From assembly GCA_946529215.1 (NCBI GenBank), contig CAMMZC010000002.1:96457-160456 (forward strand): a DNA stretch of 64,000 nt. The letters are read 5' to 3'. Below are positions 52,486 to 61,321 of the stretch, in pieces. Within the stretch, counting starts at the first letter, position 1. Each line of letters opens with the position of its first letter. The notes beneath the pieces were generated by a model. That model was not told the DNA's origin and did no database searches. It saw only the letters and a list, made by a program, of their open reading frames with translations. Source of the stretch: an uncultured Clostridia bacterium (lineage in GTDB: Bacteria; Bacillota; Clostridia; TANB77; CAG-508). Made by a program: the position numbers and the translations under genes.

Positions 52486-53913
52486 TTATCTTTCTGTATC
52501 TTCTAATTGTGTTTCCTGCTCCTTTTCTTTTTGTATATAATTTCTTGCCATTAATAATGCAATTTTAGTTGGCATTGGAGCATGAAGACTATCAATATCT
52601 AAAGAATCAAAATCATACCATTGAATATCGCCAATTGTTTCTTCTTCATCAAGTTTTTTATTTCCTTGAATATAGTTTTCTGGAAGTTTTGCAAGATAGA
52701 ATTCACTTAGCTCTTCTGTACCATGACTTAATAATAAGTGTTGTGATATAGGTTTAAGCCAATCAGAAGATATTTCTACACCAGCTTCTTCTTGAGCTTC
52801 ATCTTTTGCTGCTTTTAATGCAGCATAATGATATAATATCTCTTTTGTTGCTAAATCTAGATTTTTGTATTCGTCACTAGTTATATCAATATTTTCATAA
52901 TGCTTGTTTTCTATCATACCTGCAACAGTTTCTGTAAATACTTCCTTGATATTTTGTTTAGAGATAAATGGAGAACGATGTTGAGGAGATAGTCCTACTT
53001 GTAGTTTACCATTTTTAACTCTTGTTAATACTACTTGAACAGAATTTTTTGACATTCCATAAATGGATGTTTCTTTAGCTGTTCCATCATTGTCATATTC
53101 AATATTTTCAGCTGCATAATCAATTCTGCCAGTTCCCATTAAATCTTGAATTGGACCAGGTATTTCTTCTTTTGCTACACCAAATCTATATTTATGAGGC
53201 CAAATTACAATGTCATTATCTCTATGACCATATGCTCTTGGATTAGTCAATAATTCTTCATCAATTTCTGCTTCTGTTGATTTGTATTTAGCTATCTCAT
53301 TTTTATGTTTTTCTGAAAATCGTAATAATGCATATTTTGTTTGAATAGACATAGGAATATCTCTTGATAAAATATCTTCTAAATTACTAACTGGAAACCA
53401 CTGAAGTCTTTTATCTCCTTTTATATCTTTTACACCTAATTCAACTAATTTAGCTGTTTGATTAGTAAATGACTGCGATACTGGATCAAATCCTGAAGTC
53501 AAATCTTTTATTTCATTATTTGATGTATATAATTGCAACATATTAGTTAAATTAATGGTTGAATTTAAAATATCTTCTTTGGTGTAGCTTTCTTTTTGTT
53601 CTTTCATTCCAATTGATGGTAATTCAAGATATATTTGTTTTCTTGCAGGAATATATGTATATTCCATTGCAAAATATATTTGACCATCATCACCTTTTTT
53701 TACAAGTACTGGTACCAAAATGTCATTCATATCTAGGTAATTTTGCGTGATAGTAGGCTTTTCTTTTCTTTTTTCTTTATCTGGATTTTCATATGTAACA
53801 GAGATTCTACGTGATGCATATTTGGAACTTAAAGTTCCCATTGGGTCAGTACTATTAGCATTGTTTTCATCATAATTTTCATAATTTGGTAAATTTTCTT
53901 TATCTAAACTCAT
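52486..53913 (-). CDS. Nudix-like protein, apparently with two tandem Nudix folds, 475 aa
   Basis: On the minus strand GAGGAGG precedes the ATG. The C-terminal half contains VQVVLTRVKNGKLQVGL, an ETVAGMIE turn and the helix AAKDEAQEEAGVEI, which fits the end of the Nudix box (REUXEEXGU) after an insert of about 25 residues, and IGDIQWYDFDSLD as the final strand. The N-terminal half has a similar strand layout (ILVPVLVKKGDDGQIYFAME, LELPSIGM, LQWFPVSNLEDIL) without the Glu-rich helix, so it looks like a degenerate second copy. Nudix enzymes cleave nucleoside diphosphate-linked compounds; the substrate is unknown. Monocistronic. Confidence 0.7.
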   Translation of the reverse strand: MSLDKENLPNYENYDENNANSTDPMGTLSSKYASRRISVTYENPDKEKRKEKPTITQNYLDMNDILVPVLVKKGDDGQIYFAMEYTYIPARKQIYLELPSIGMKEQKESYTKEDILNSTINLTNMLQLYTSNNEIKDLTSGFDPVSQSFTNQTAKLVELGVKDIKGDKRLQWFPVSNLEDILSRDIPMSIQTKYALLRFSEKHKNEIAKYKSTEAEIDEELLTNPRAYGHRDNDIVIWPHKYRFGVAKEEIPGPIQDLMGTGRIDYAAENIEYDNDGTAKETSIYGMSKNSVQVVLTRVKNGKLQVGLSPQHRSPFISKQNIKEVFTETVAGMIENKHYENIDITSDEYKNLDLATKEILYHYAALKAAKDEAQEEAGVEISSDWLKPISQHLLLSHGTEELSEFYLAKLPENYIQGNKKLDEEETIGDIQWYDFDSLDIDSLHAPMPTKIALLMARNYIQKEKEQETQLEDTER

Positions 53914-54106
53914 AATTTTTCCTCCTCTTATATAATTTAAAAAACATCTTTTAATAATATATCATAAATAAGATGTTATGTCAAGTTGATGTTTGGAGAT
54001 TTTTGGGACATTTTCAAAAATATTAACAGTTAATGCTGATTCTACTAAATAAATTGTTTTAAAGATTATTTAAAAAAATTAAGTTTCAAAAAATTTCTCA
54101 AAATAG
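53914..54106. other. Divergent spacer between the Nudix-like gene and pta
   Basis: The spacer is AT-rich and must contain the promoter of the minus-strand gene. I see an inverted pair of AAGATGTT/AACATCTT type at about 53940-53977 on the minus-strand leader side, and no ORF. Confidence 0.4.
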
Positions 54107-54135
54107 TTGATATTTTCCTAAATTAATGATATACT
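54107..54135 (+). promoter_or_regulatory. Promoter of pta
   Basis: TTGATA and TATACT are 17 bases apart with TGA before the -10 box, 30 bases before the ATG. Confidence 0.7.
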
Positions 54136-54165
54136 TTGCATATAAATTATAAGGGAGGGAAAATA

Positions 54166-55158
54166 ATGTCATTTATTGAAAAAATAAAACAAAGAGCAAA
54201 GCAAGATATTAAAACAATTATTTTACCAGAAGCGGAAGATAAAAGAGTTTTAGAAGCAGCAAGTAAAGTAATTGCACAAGGATTTGCTAAAGTAATTTTA
54301 CTTGGAAATAAAGCACAAATAGAAAATGATAGCAAAGAAAATAATATAGATTTAACAGGAGTAGAAATAATTGATATTCCATCATCTAACAAAAAACAAG
54401 AATATGCTCAAAAGTTATTTGAATTAAGACAAGCTAAAGGTATGACTCTAGAGGAAGCTTCAAAATTGATAGAAGAGCCTATTTATTATGGTATGATGAT
54501 GTTAAAACTTGGCGAAGCAGATGGCTTAGTTTCTGGTGCAGCACACTCTACATCAAACACTTTAAGACCTGCACTTCAAATTCTTAAAACAGCGCCAAAT
54601 ACCAAATTAGTTTCTGCTTTTTTTGTTATGTGTGTGCCTAATTGCGAATATGGAGAAAATGGTACATTTATATATGGAGATAGTGGATTAGTTGAAAATC
54701 CTAATGCAGATGAATTATCAGAAATTGCAATTTCTTCTGCAAAAAGTTTTGAAAATTTAGTAGGTAGTGAGCCAAAAGTAGCAATGCTTTCATATTCTAC
54801 TTATGGAAGTGCAAAATCTGAATTAACAGAAAAAGTAATAGAAGCGACTAAACTTGTAAAAGAAAAAAATCCAGATTTATTAGTAGATGGAGAATTGCAA
54901 GTAGATGCCGCAATAATTCCAGAAGTTTCAAAATCAAAAGCTCCAGGAAGCCCATTAGAAGGAAATGCAAATGTTCTTATATTCCCAGACTTAAATGCAG
55001 GAAATATTGGATATAAACTAACACAAAGACTTGCTAAAGCAGAAGCTTATGGTCCTTTATGCCAAGGAATTGCAAAACCTGTAAATGATTTGTCTAGAGG
55101 ATGTAGTGCAGATGATATTGTTGGAGTTGTAGGAATTACAGCTGTTCAAGCACAATAA
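54166..55158 (+). CDS. pta: Phosphate acetyltransferase
   Basis: AAGGGAGGG before ATG 54166 sets the start 30 bases inside the track's ORF. The 330-residue enzyme has the family motifs IILPEAEDKRVLEAA, GEADGLVSGAAHSTSNTLRPALQ, SKAPGSPLEGNANVLIFPDLNAGNIGYK and ending VNDLSRGCSADDIVG. It converts acetyl-CoA and phosphate to acetyl phosphate, the first half of the acetate route completed by AckA downstream. Confidence 0.97.
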   Translation: MSFIEKIKQRAKQDIKTIILPEAEDKRVLEAASKVIAQGFAKVILLGNKAQIENDSKENNIDLTGVEIIDIPSSNKKQEYAQKLFELRQAKGMTLEEASKLIEEPIYYGMMMLKLGEADGLVSGAAHSTSNTLRPALQILKTAPNTKLVSAFFVMCVPNCEYGENGTFIYGDSGLVENPNADELSEIAISSAKSFENLVGSEPKVAMLSYSTYGSAKSELTEKVIEATKLVKEKNPDLLVDGELQVDAAIIPEVSKSKAPGSPLEGNANVLIFPDLNAGNIGYKLTQRLAKAEAYGPLCQGIAKPVNDLSRGCSADDIVGVVGITAVQAQ

Positions 55159-55190
55159 GGTTCCTTTTTGGGACGGAGGAAAAAGAAACC
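55159..55190. repeat. GGTTCC/GGGACGG palindromic repeat
   Basis: GGTTCCTTTTTGGGACGG, then AGGAAAAAGAAACC: the ends GGTT-CTTTTT and AAAAAG-AACC pair around a GGGACGGAGG loop. It begins directly after the pta stop codon. Confidence 0.7.
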
Positions 55191-55403
55191 TAGTATTAAT
55201 TATATAATGTAGCAAATAGTTTTCCAAAATTAAGTTATTAAATTTTAAAAAAATATATATAAATAATTTATCAAAAACGAGTATTGCAAGACAAAATTAC
55301 TTTAAAAGGCAAGAGAGTATACTTGGTGTATGTGACCGCGATTTAAAGCAATTTTAACATCGCAAGACGAAGTTTTTCATAAATTAAAAGGGAGGAATTT
55401 TAA
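55191..55403. other. Spacer between pta and the first ackA
   Basis: The spacer contains three similar strings GCAAGACAAAA, GCAAGAGAG and GCAAGACGAAG between 55285 and 55375, with a GC-richer patch (GTGACCGCG). No ORF is evident. It may be a leader or decayed repeat. Confidence 0.4.
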
Positions 55404-56603
55404 ATGAAAATTTTAGTACTAAACAGTGGAAGCTCATCATTAAAATATCAAGTAATTGATATGGAAACAGAAGAAACACTTTGCTCAGGATATTTTGAAA
55501 GAATAGGAAACGAAAAAGCTTTTTTAACACACAAAGTAAATGGAGAAAAAATAAAAATTGAAAAATCTGTAAAAGATCATTCAGAAGCTTTAAAAGTAGT
55601 TATGGAACAATTATTAGATGAAAATTATGGAGTTATAAAATCACTAGATGAAATAGACGCAATAGGACATAGAATGGTTCATGGAGGAGAAAAATTCAAC
55701 TCTTCTGTACTTATTAATGAAGATGTTTTAGCAGCAGTTGAAGAATGTGTTCCACTAGCACCATTACATAATCCTGCAGGAATTTTAGGTGTTAGAGCTT
55801 GTCAAAAAGAAATGCCTGGTAAACCAAATGTAGGAGTATTTGACACAGCATTTCATCAAACTTTACCAAAAGAAAGATATATTTATCCAATTCCTTATGA
55901 ATATTATGAAAAATATGGAGTTAGAAAATACGGATTCCACGGAACATCACATATGTTTGTTTCAAGAAGAATTGCAGAAATTTTAAATAAGCCAATTGAA
56001 GACTTAAAAATAATAAATTGCCACATTGGTCAAGGAGCAAGTATTTGTGCTATTCAAAATGGAAAATCAGTTGAAACTTCAATGGGACTTACACCAGTTG
56101 CAGGAATTCCAATGGGTTCTAGAACAGGTGATTTAGATCCATCAGTTGTAACATTTATAATGAAAAAAGAAAATATGACACCAGAAGAAGCAGATACAAT
56201 GCTTAATAAAAAATCAGGATTGTTAGGAATCTCAGGAATTTCTGCAGATAATAGAGACATTGAACAAGCTTTAGCAGAAGGAAATGAAAGAGCTAAACTT
56301 GCATTAGATCATTATCACTATGCAATTGCAGCTTATGTTGCAAAATGTGCTGTTGCTATGAATGGAGTAGATGTTATAACATTTACAGCAGGAGTAGGAG
56401 AAAGAGGAAGAGAATCTAGAGCTGAAATATGTAAAAAGCTTGAATTTATGGGAGTTAAATTAGACCCTCAAGCAAACCAAGATGCATTTGCTAAAGAAGC
56501 AAAGATCTCTGCAGATGACTCAAAGGTTTTAGTTTATGTTGTTCCTACAAATGAAGAACTTATGATTGCTAAAGAGACTCAAAGAATTGTTAATGGAAAT
56601 TAG
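55404..56603 (+). CDS. ackA: Acetate kinase, copy 1
   Basis: The 399-residue enzyme makes ATP and acetate from acetyl phosphate. N-terminal VLNSGSSSLKYQ, GHRMVHGG, GVFDTAFHQT, YGFHGTSH, PMGSRTGDLDP and PTNEELMIA carry the expected substrate and catalytic residues (Asn7, Arg in HRMVHGG, Asp in FDTAFHQ, His in FHGTSH, Arg in GSRTGD, the C-terminal Glu). The phosphate loop reads AGVGERGRESR instead of the usual GGVGEN. GGGAGG precedes the ATG. Confidence 0.96.
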   Translation: MKILVLNSGSSSLKYQVIDMETEETLCSGYFERIGNEKAFLTHKVNGEKIKIEKSVKDHSEALKVVMEQLLDENYGVIKSLDEIDAIGHRMVHGGEKFNSSVLINEDVLAAVEECVPLAPLHNPAGILGVRACQKEMPGKPNVGVFDTAFHQTLPKERYIYPIPYEYYEKYGVRKYGFHGTSHMFVSRRIAEILNKPIEDLKIINCHIGQGASICAIQNGKSVETSMGLTPVAGIPMGSRTGDLDPSVVTFIMKKENMTPEEADTMLNKKSGLLGISGISADNRDIEQALAEGNERAKLALDHYHYAIAAYVAKCAVAMNGVDVITFTAGVGERGRESRAEICKKLEFMGVKLDPQANQDAFAKEAKISADDSKVLVYVVPTNEELMIAKETQRIVNGN

Positions 56604-56611
56604 TATTAAAG

Positions 56612-56637
56612 GGATGGTTTGTTATAAAAAGCCATCC
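56612..56637 (+). other. Hairpin between the two acetate kinase genes
   Basis: GGATGGTTT pairs with AAGCCATCC with a G-U pair. No U-tract follows; it may tune expression of the second gene. Confidence 0.55.
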
Positions 56638-56662
56638 TAAATTAAAAAGGAGAAGATTATAA

Positions 56663-57853
56663 ATGAAAATTTTAGTTTTAAATTGTGGTAGTTCATCACT
56701 TAAATATCAATTAATAAATATGGAAACTGAAGAAGTTTTAGCTTCAGGAAAATATGAAAGAATAGGAGAACAAGAAGCTTTTATAACACACAAAGCTTGT
56801 GGTAAAAAAGTAACAATAAATCATGTTGCTTTAGATCACACAGAAGCAATAGATTTTACTTTAAAACAATTTACAAATCCAGAATACAAGGTAATAGATA
56901 GTCTTGATGAAGTAAGTGCTGTTGGACATAGATTAGTTCATGGAGGAGAAAAAATTGCAGAATCTGTTGTTATTGATGAACATGTTATAGATGTTTTGAA
57001 AGAATATACAGATTTAGCGCCATTACACAATCCAGCAGGAATAATGGGAATTGAAGCTGCAAAAAAAGTTATGCCAAATAAGCCAATGGTAGGTGTATTT
57101 GATACAGCATTTCATCAAACAATTTCAAAAGATAAATACATTTATCCAATTCCTTATGAATATTACGAAAAATATAGTGTAAGAAAATATGGATTCCACG
57201 GAACATCTCATATGTATGTTTCAAGAAGACTTGCAGAACTTAAAAATGAGAACATCGAAAATTTGAAAATTGTTACATGCCATTTAGGTCAAGGCTCTAG
57301 TATATGTGCTGTGGATGGCGGGAAATCAGTTGATACATCAATGGGACTTACTCCACTTGGAGGAATTCCAATGGTTACAAGATGTGGGGATTTAGACCCA
57401 TCAGTTGTTACATATATTATGAAAAAAGAAAATATGACAGTTGAAGAAGTTGATAGCCTTTTAAATAAAGAGTCAGGAGTTATGGGAGTTTCAGGTTTGG
57501 CACCTGATTTTAGAGTAATAGAACAGGCTTCAAATGAAGGAAATGAAAAGGCAGAACTTGCAATGAAAATGTTTAAATATTCTATTGCAAGTTATGTTGC
57601 AAAATATGCCGCTGCTATGGGTGGAATAGATGCAATTGTTTTCACAGGTGGAGTTGGAGAAAATCAAATCAATATCCGTAAAGATGTATGCAAACAACTT
57701 GAATTTATGGGTGTTTATATTGACGAAGAAGCAAATAATATGCGTGGAGAAGAAAAGAAAGTTTCTAAATTTGATTCTAAAGTTGAAGTTTGGGTTGTTC
57801 CAACAAACGAGGAGCTTATGATTGCAAAGGAAACAGAAAGATTAGTTGGCTAA
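56663..57853 (+). CDS. ackA: Acetate kinase-family protein, copy 2
   Basis: The 396-residue product is an obvious paralogue of the preceding gene; they share long identical blocks such as YIYPIPYEYYEKY. Catalytic motifs are kept (GHRLVHGG, GVFDTAFHQT, YGFHGTSH, GGVGENQINIR, PTNEELMIA). The conserved PMGTR motif reads PMVTRCGDLDP here, placing Val where Gly is usual beside the catalytic Arg, and the first Ser of NSGSSS is Cys. The paralogue may prefer a different acyl phosphate or serve another condition. AAGGAG precedes the ATG. Confidence 0.93.
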   Translation: MKILVLNCGSSSLKYQLINMETEEVLASGKYERIGEQEAFITHKACGKKVTINHVALDHTEAIDFTLKQFTNPEYKVIDSLDEVSAVGHRLVHGGEKIAESVVIDEHVIDVLKEYTDLAPLHNPAGIMGIEAAKKVMPNKPMVGVFDTAFHQTISKDKYIYPIPYEYYEKYSVRKYGFHGTSHMYVSRRLAELKNENIENLKIVTCHLGQGSSICAVDGGKSVDTSMGLTPLGGIPMVTRCGDLDPSVVTYIMKKENMTVEEVDSLLNKESGVMGVSGLAPDFRVIEQASNEGNEKAELAMKMFKYSIASYVAKYAAAMGGIDAIVFTGGVGENQINIRKDVCKQLEFMGVYIDEEANNMRGEEKKVSKFDSKVEVWVVPTNEELMIAKETERLVG

Positions 57854-57866
57854 AAAAAGGAGGAAT

Positions 57867-57899
57867 ATGCAAGCTCAAAAAAGTCATGGTAATGGGTAA
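57867..57899 (+). CDS. Possible 10-codon leader ORF
   Basis: A perfect AAAGGAGGAAT site precedes ATG, followed by codons for MQAQKSHGNG and TAA. It lies 14 bases after the second ackA and 34 bases before the nucleotidase gene. Such a strong site with so short an ORF could be a leader peptide or the relic of a lost gene. Confidence 0.3.
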   Translation: MQAQKSHGNG

Positions 57900-57932
57900 C
57901 AAATTTTTATATAAGAAAGAGAGAAGCAATAA

Positions 57933-58535
57933 ATGAAAATAGGAATAGATATAGATGACACAACTTTTTTAACAGTAAAATCAATGCTTAAATATGCAGA
58001 TATTTTTGAAGAAGAAATTTCAGGAGTGCCAACTAATAGAGATAGCTTTGGATTAATAGAAAATAGATATTATTTAAAAGCTTTGTATGGATGGGATGAT
58101 GAAACTAAATTTGCATTTTTTAATAAATATTACAAAAATGTATTAGAAGAATGTACAATGTTACCAAATGCAGATAGAGTAATTCGCAAATTAAAACAAA
58201 ATGGAGATACAATTCATTTTATTACAGCAAGATTGATGAATATTGAAGGATGCGATACTGAGGCTATTACAAGAAAAAGTCTATCAGATTTTGGTATTCC
58301 TTATGATACTTTAAGTTTACATGTTAGTGATAAATTAACATTTTTTAAAGAAAATAGTATAGATATTTGTATTGAAGATAGTTTTGAGACTTGCAAGCAA
58401 TTAACTGATAATGGAATTAAGTCAATTCTTATGACAACAAAGATGAATAGCAAAATAGATAGCGGGGAGATTGTAAGAGTCAATAGTTGGGAAGAGATTT
58501 ATGAAGAAATTGAAAAATTTAGAAAGTCAAGGTAG
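57933..58535 (+). CDS. HAD-family 5' nucleotidase-like phosphatase
   Basis: The 200-residue protein has HAD motif I GIDIDDTTF, motif II IHFITAR, and motifs III/IV VSDKLTFFKEN and ICIEDSFETCKQL. The layout fits the NT5C/YqfW-like 5'(3')-nucleotidase group (PF06941 type), which dephosphorylates nucleotides. AGAGAAG precedes the ATG. Its stop codon lies within the terminator stem. Confidence 0.85.
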   Translation: MKIGIDIDDTTFLTVKSMLKYADIFEEEISGVPTNRDSFGLIENRYYLKALYGWDDETKFAFFNKYYKNVLEECTMLPNADRVIRKLKQNGDTIHFITARLMNIEGCDTEAITRKSLSDFGIPYDTLSLHVSDKLTFFKENSIDICIEDSFETCKQLTDNGIKSILMTTKMNSKIDSGEIVRVNSWEEIYEEIEKFRKSR

Positions 58536-58552
58536 AGTTTTCTCTACCTTTT
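58529..58552 (+). terminator. Terminator overlapping the nucleotidase stop codon
   Basis: AAGGTAGAG pairs perfectly with CTCTACCTT around a 4-base loop, followed by TTT. Confidence 0.8.
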
Positions 58553-58606
58553 ATATAATTATTTTTAAAGAAAAATCCGAAGAAATCAAATTATTTAGCA
58601 TAAATC

Positions 58607-58635
58607 TTTACATTGTTTCCATAATATGGTATAAT
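58607..58635 (+). promoter_or_regulatory. Sigma-A promoter with extended -10
   Basis: TTTACA and TATAAT are 17 bases apart with TGG directly before the -10 box. Confidence 0.75.
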
Positions 58636-58677
58636 ACTAAAGAAACATTATAGAAATGAAAGAGAGTGAAAAATATA

Positions 58678-59655
58678 ATGAATGATAGATTTAGCGGAGA
58701 ATATTCAACATATAGTGAAAAAGTGAAAAACTTACTAAAATCCATAGAATATTATAGAAATATATTGAGCAACTCAAATATGGAAAGTTCTAATTTAAGC
58801 GTAATTTTCAGAATTGAGCACTTTTTAGAAAGTCTTTCAAATTATCCAAATAAAATTTCAATAAAATGTCAAAGTGCTTTAAATGATATTAGAAATATAC
58901 GCTCTAATAATGGTAGTGCTTTATTTAAAAAAAGAAAAAAACAGCTAAATTTAGAAGATCTTGATAAAATTAAAGGTATAATAGATGATGTTATGAAGAT
59001 CATTAATGAAGAACTTCCAAAAGAGGAAGACCTTGATAAAATTGAATTATCACTTATAAATAAAGAGTATTCAAATAAACAATTAGGGGAAGCTATTAGA
59101 AATCATGCAAGAGAGATTGTATTTATATTATGTAGTGAGGATAGTGCAACAAATACAATAATTGAACCATCAATTGGAAAAAACTTAGAAGATTTATTGC
59201 GTTATATTAAAGACCAACGAGATAACTTAGCTCCTCAATATTCAACACCTCTTGATGTAGCATATCGTGTAAGTGGTCTTCTCGATAATGGTTATTTAAT
59301 ACCAAATGGCATTGACCATAGTGTTGTATACAAAGATTGTTCTAACACATATAATAAGATTAAAGAATTAATATGTAACTATCATTTTAGAGATCATAAC
59401 AGAATCACGATAGAAATGTTGATTGAAATAATTAATCCACTTATAAATTTTATTGATTATAAGATTCCATTAGAAAAAAGAATAGATAAAATTCAAGAAA
59501 TAATATTATCCGAACAATTTCCTCATTTAGGAGGTGCTATTGCACGTTGCTCTAGAAAAATTGCACAAACAATAAGCAGTGAAATGCAACTAATGGAGAA
59601 TCAGAATAGTCATAATGTTGAAGCTATAAGTACAGAAGATGAAGTAAATAGATAA
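58678..59655 (+). CDS. Unknown helical protein with internal duplication, 325 aa
   Basis: AGAGAGTG is the ribosome site, so ATG 58678 is preferred over the track's GTG 58666. The soluble, helical product has two similar halves: one ends LDKIELSL..NKQLGEAIRNHAREIVFILCSE, the other IDKIQEII..FPHLGGAIARCSRKIAQTISSE. Each is preceded by a matching helical stretch (IIDDVMKIINEELP and IINPLINFIDYKIP). No catalytic motif or known family is recognised. It has its own promoter. Confidence 0.65.
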   Translation: MNDRFSGEYSTYSEKVKNLLKSIEYYRNILSNSNMESSNLSVIFRIEHFLESLSNYPNKISIKCQSALNDIRNIRSNNGSALFKKRKKQLNLEDLDKIKGIIDDVMKIINEELPKEEDLDKIELSLINKEYSNKQLGEAIRNHAREIVFILCSEDSATNTIIEPSIGKNLEDLLRYIKDQRDNLAPQYSTPLDVAYRVSGLLDNGYLIPNGIDHSVVYKDCSNTYNKIKELICNYHFRDHNRITIEMLIEIINPLINFIDYKIPLEKRIDKIQEIILSEQFPHLGGAIARCSRKIAQTISSEMQLMENQNSHNVEAISTEDEVNR

Positions 59656-59761
59656 AAATTAAATTATTTCATTGAAAAAAAATAATCTTTGTGTTTTAAT
59701 ATAAGTATAAACTATTTACAAGAAATAAACGACATTAATAGACTAAGAAAAGGAGAAAATC

Positions 59762-61090
59762 ATGTCAAAACCAATAGTAGCTATAATAGGCAAGCCAAAT
59801 GTTGGAAAGTCAACATTTTTTAATTACATAGTTGGAAAAAGAATTTCTATAGTAGAAGATACTCCAGGAGTTACAAGAGATAGAGTATATGCAGAAACAA
59901 ACTGGAGAGGAAAAAACTTTACAGTTGTTGATACTGGAGGAATTGAGCCTGAGTCAGATGATATTATAGTGTCACAAATGAGAAGGCAAGCAGAAATTGC
60001 AATCGAAATTGCAGATGTTATAATTTTTTTAACAGATGTAAAACAAGGGGTTACAGCTGCAGATAAAGAAATTTCTTTGATGCTAAAAAAGTCTAAAAAG
60101 CCAATTATACTTGTATGTAATAAAGTTGATAATATTTCAAAATATCAAAATGATATTTATGAATTTTATAACCTAGGAATAGGAGATCCAATTCCTATTT
60201 CTGCCACAAATGCACAAGGAATAGGTGATGCATTAGATGCAATTTATGAAAAATTGCCTGATTCAACATCGAATGAAGATGATGAAAGAATAAAAGTTGC
60301 AGTAATTGGAAAGCCAAATGTTGGAAAATCATCACTTATAAACAAAATTTTAGGTGAAGAAAGAAATATAGTAAGTGATATCGCAGGAACAACAAGAGAT
60401 GCAATAGATTCAGAGTTTGAAAATGAAAAAGGTAAATATGTTTTTATAGATACAGCAGGAATTCGTAGAAAATCAAAAGTTACAGAATCTATTGAAAAAT
60501 TTAGTGTTATGAGAAGTCTTTTGGCAATAGAAAGAGCTGACGTAGCTCTTATGCTTATAGATGCAAATGAGGGAATTACAGATCAAGATGCAAAAATTGC
60601 AGGAGAAGCACATGAAGCTGGAAAAGGTGTTATAATAGTTGTTAACAAGTGGGATGAATATGAAAAAGAAACTGGAACAATGGAAAAATACAAAAAAGAT
60701 ATTTACAACAAATTGTCATATTTATCTTATGCACCAATTATATTTATATCAGCCAAAACTGGTCAAAGAATAGATAAATTATTTGATATGATAAATAATG
60801 TAGCAGAGCAAAATGCAAAAAGAATTTCAACTGGAGTTTTAAATCAAGTTATAAATGAAGCAATTGCACTAGTTCAGCCACCATCAGATAAAGGGAAAAG
60901 GCTTCGAATTTATTATGGAACACAGGTTTCAACTAAACCTCCAACATTTATAATTTTTGTAAACAAAAAAGAATTATTTCATTTCTCTTATGAGAGATAT
61001 ATTGTTAATCAAATTCGTAAAGAGTTTGGATTAGAAGGTACACCAGTTAGAATTATTGCAAGAGAAAAACTAGATAAAGAGGTAGAGTAG
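59762..61090 (+). CDS. der: Ribosome-assembly GTPase Der (EngA)
   Basis: The 442-residue protein has two tandem GTPase domains, with P-loops [11 protein letters not shown] and [17 protein letters not shown] and DTAGIRR, NKVD and NKWD, and a C-terminal KH-like domain ([36 protein letters not shown] family pattern). Der is essential for 50S maturation. AAAGGAG precedes the ATG. Confidence 0.98.
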   Translation: MSKPIVAIIGKPNVGKSTFFNYIVGKRISIVEDTPGVTRDRVYAETNWRGKNFTVVDTGGIEPESDDIIVSQMRRQAEIAIEIADVIIFLTDVKQGVTAADKEISLMLKKSKKPIILVCNKVDNISKYQNDIYEFYNLGIGDPIPISATNAQGIGDALDAIYEKLPDSTSNEDDERIKVAVIGKPNVGKSSLINKILGEERNIVSDIAGTTRDAIDSEFENEKGKYVFIDTAGIRRKSKVTESIEKFSVMRSLLAIERADVALMLIDANEGITDQDAKIAGEAHEAGKGVIIVVNKWDEYEKETGTMEKYKKDIYNKLSYLSYAPIIFISAKTGQRIDKLFDMINNVAEQNAKRISTGVLNQVINEAIALVQPPSDKGKRLRIYYGTQVSTKPPTFIIFVNKKELFHFSYERYIVNQIRKEFGLEGTPVRIIAREKLDKEVE

Positions 61091-61118
61091 AAATTGGAAA
61101 TTTCTTTAATTAATATAT

Positions 61119-61175
61119 AAATTTTTAAATATATGACTTAAGTCGCTTTGCTCCGGCGCATATATTTAAAAATTT
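61119..61175. repeat. 17-bp perfect inverted repeat downstream of der
   Basis: AAATTTTTAAATATATG and its exact complement flank 23 bases that include CGCTTTGCTCCGGCG. Weaker pairing (ATTAATAT) extends outward. The loop's GCTTTGC...GCGCATAT resembles 8931-8951. It may terminate der or be another small repeat. Confidence 0.65.
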
Positions 61176-61199
61176 AATATTAATAAAGTGAAAATTTTA

Positions 61200-61285
61200 G
61201 TTAAATACATAAGTATTTTTTGAATAATTATTGATAACTTTCGTTTAATGCTAAAAAATTCAAACAAAATACTTATATATTCAAA
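61200..61285. repeat. Dispersed TIR element, copy 3 (86 bp)
   Basis: The right terminus AAAATACTTATATATTCAAA is the complement of the copy 1 left end; the left terminus has a few changes (TTAAATACATAAGTATTTTT). The interior AACTTTCGTTTAATGCTAAA matches copies 1 and 2 closely. Confidence 0.75.
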
Positions 61286-61321
61286 TAAATTTAAATAAAA
61301 GGAAAAGAAAGGGGAATTAAA

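Noticed and set aside
61091-61321. Mg-sensing M-box riboswitch before mgtE
   Set aside because: The spacer is filled by an inverted repeat and the TIR element; conserved M-box sequence is not visible.
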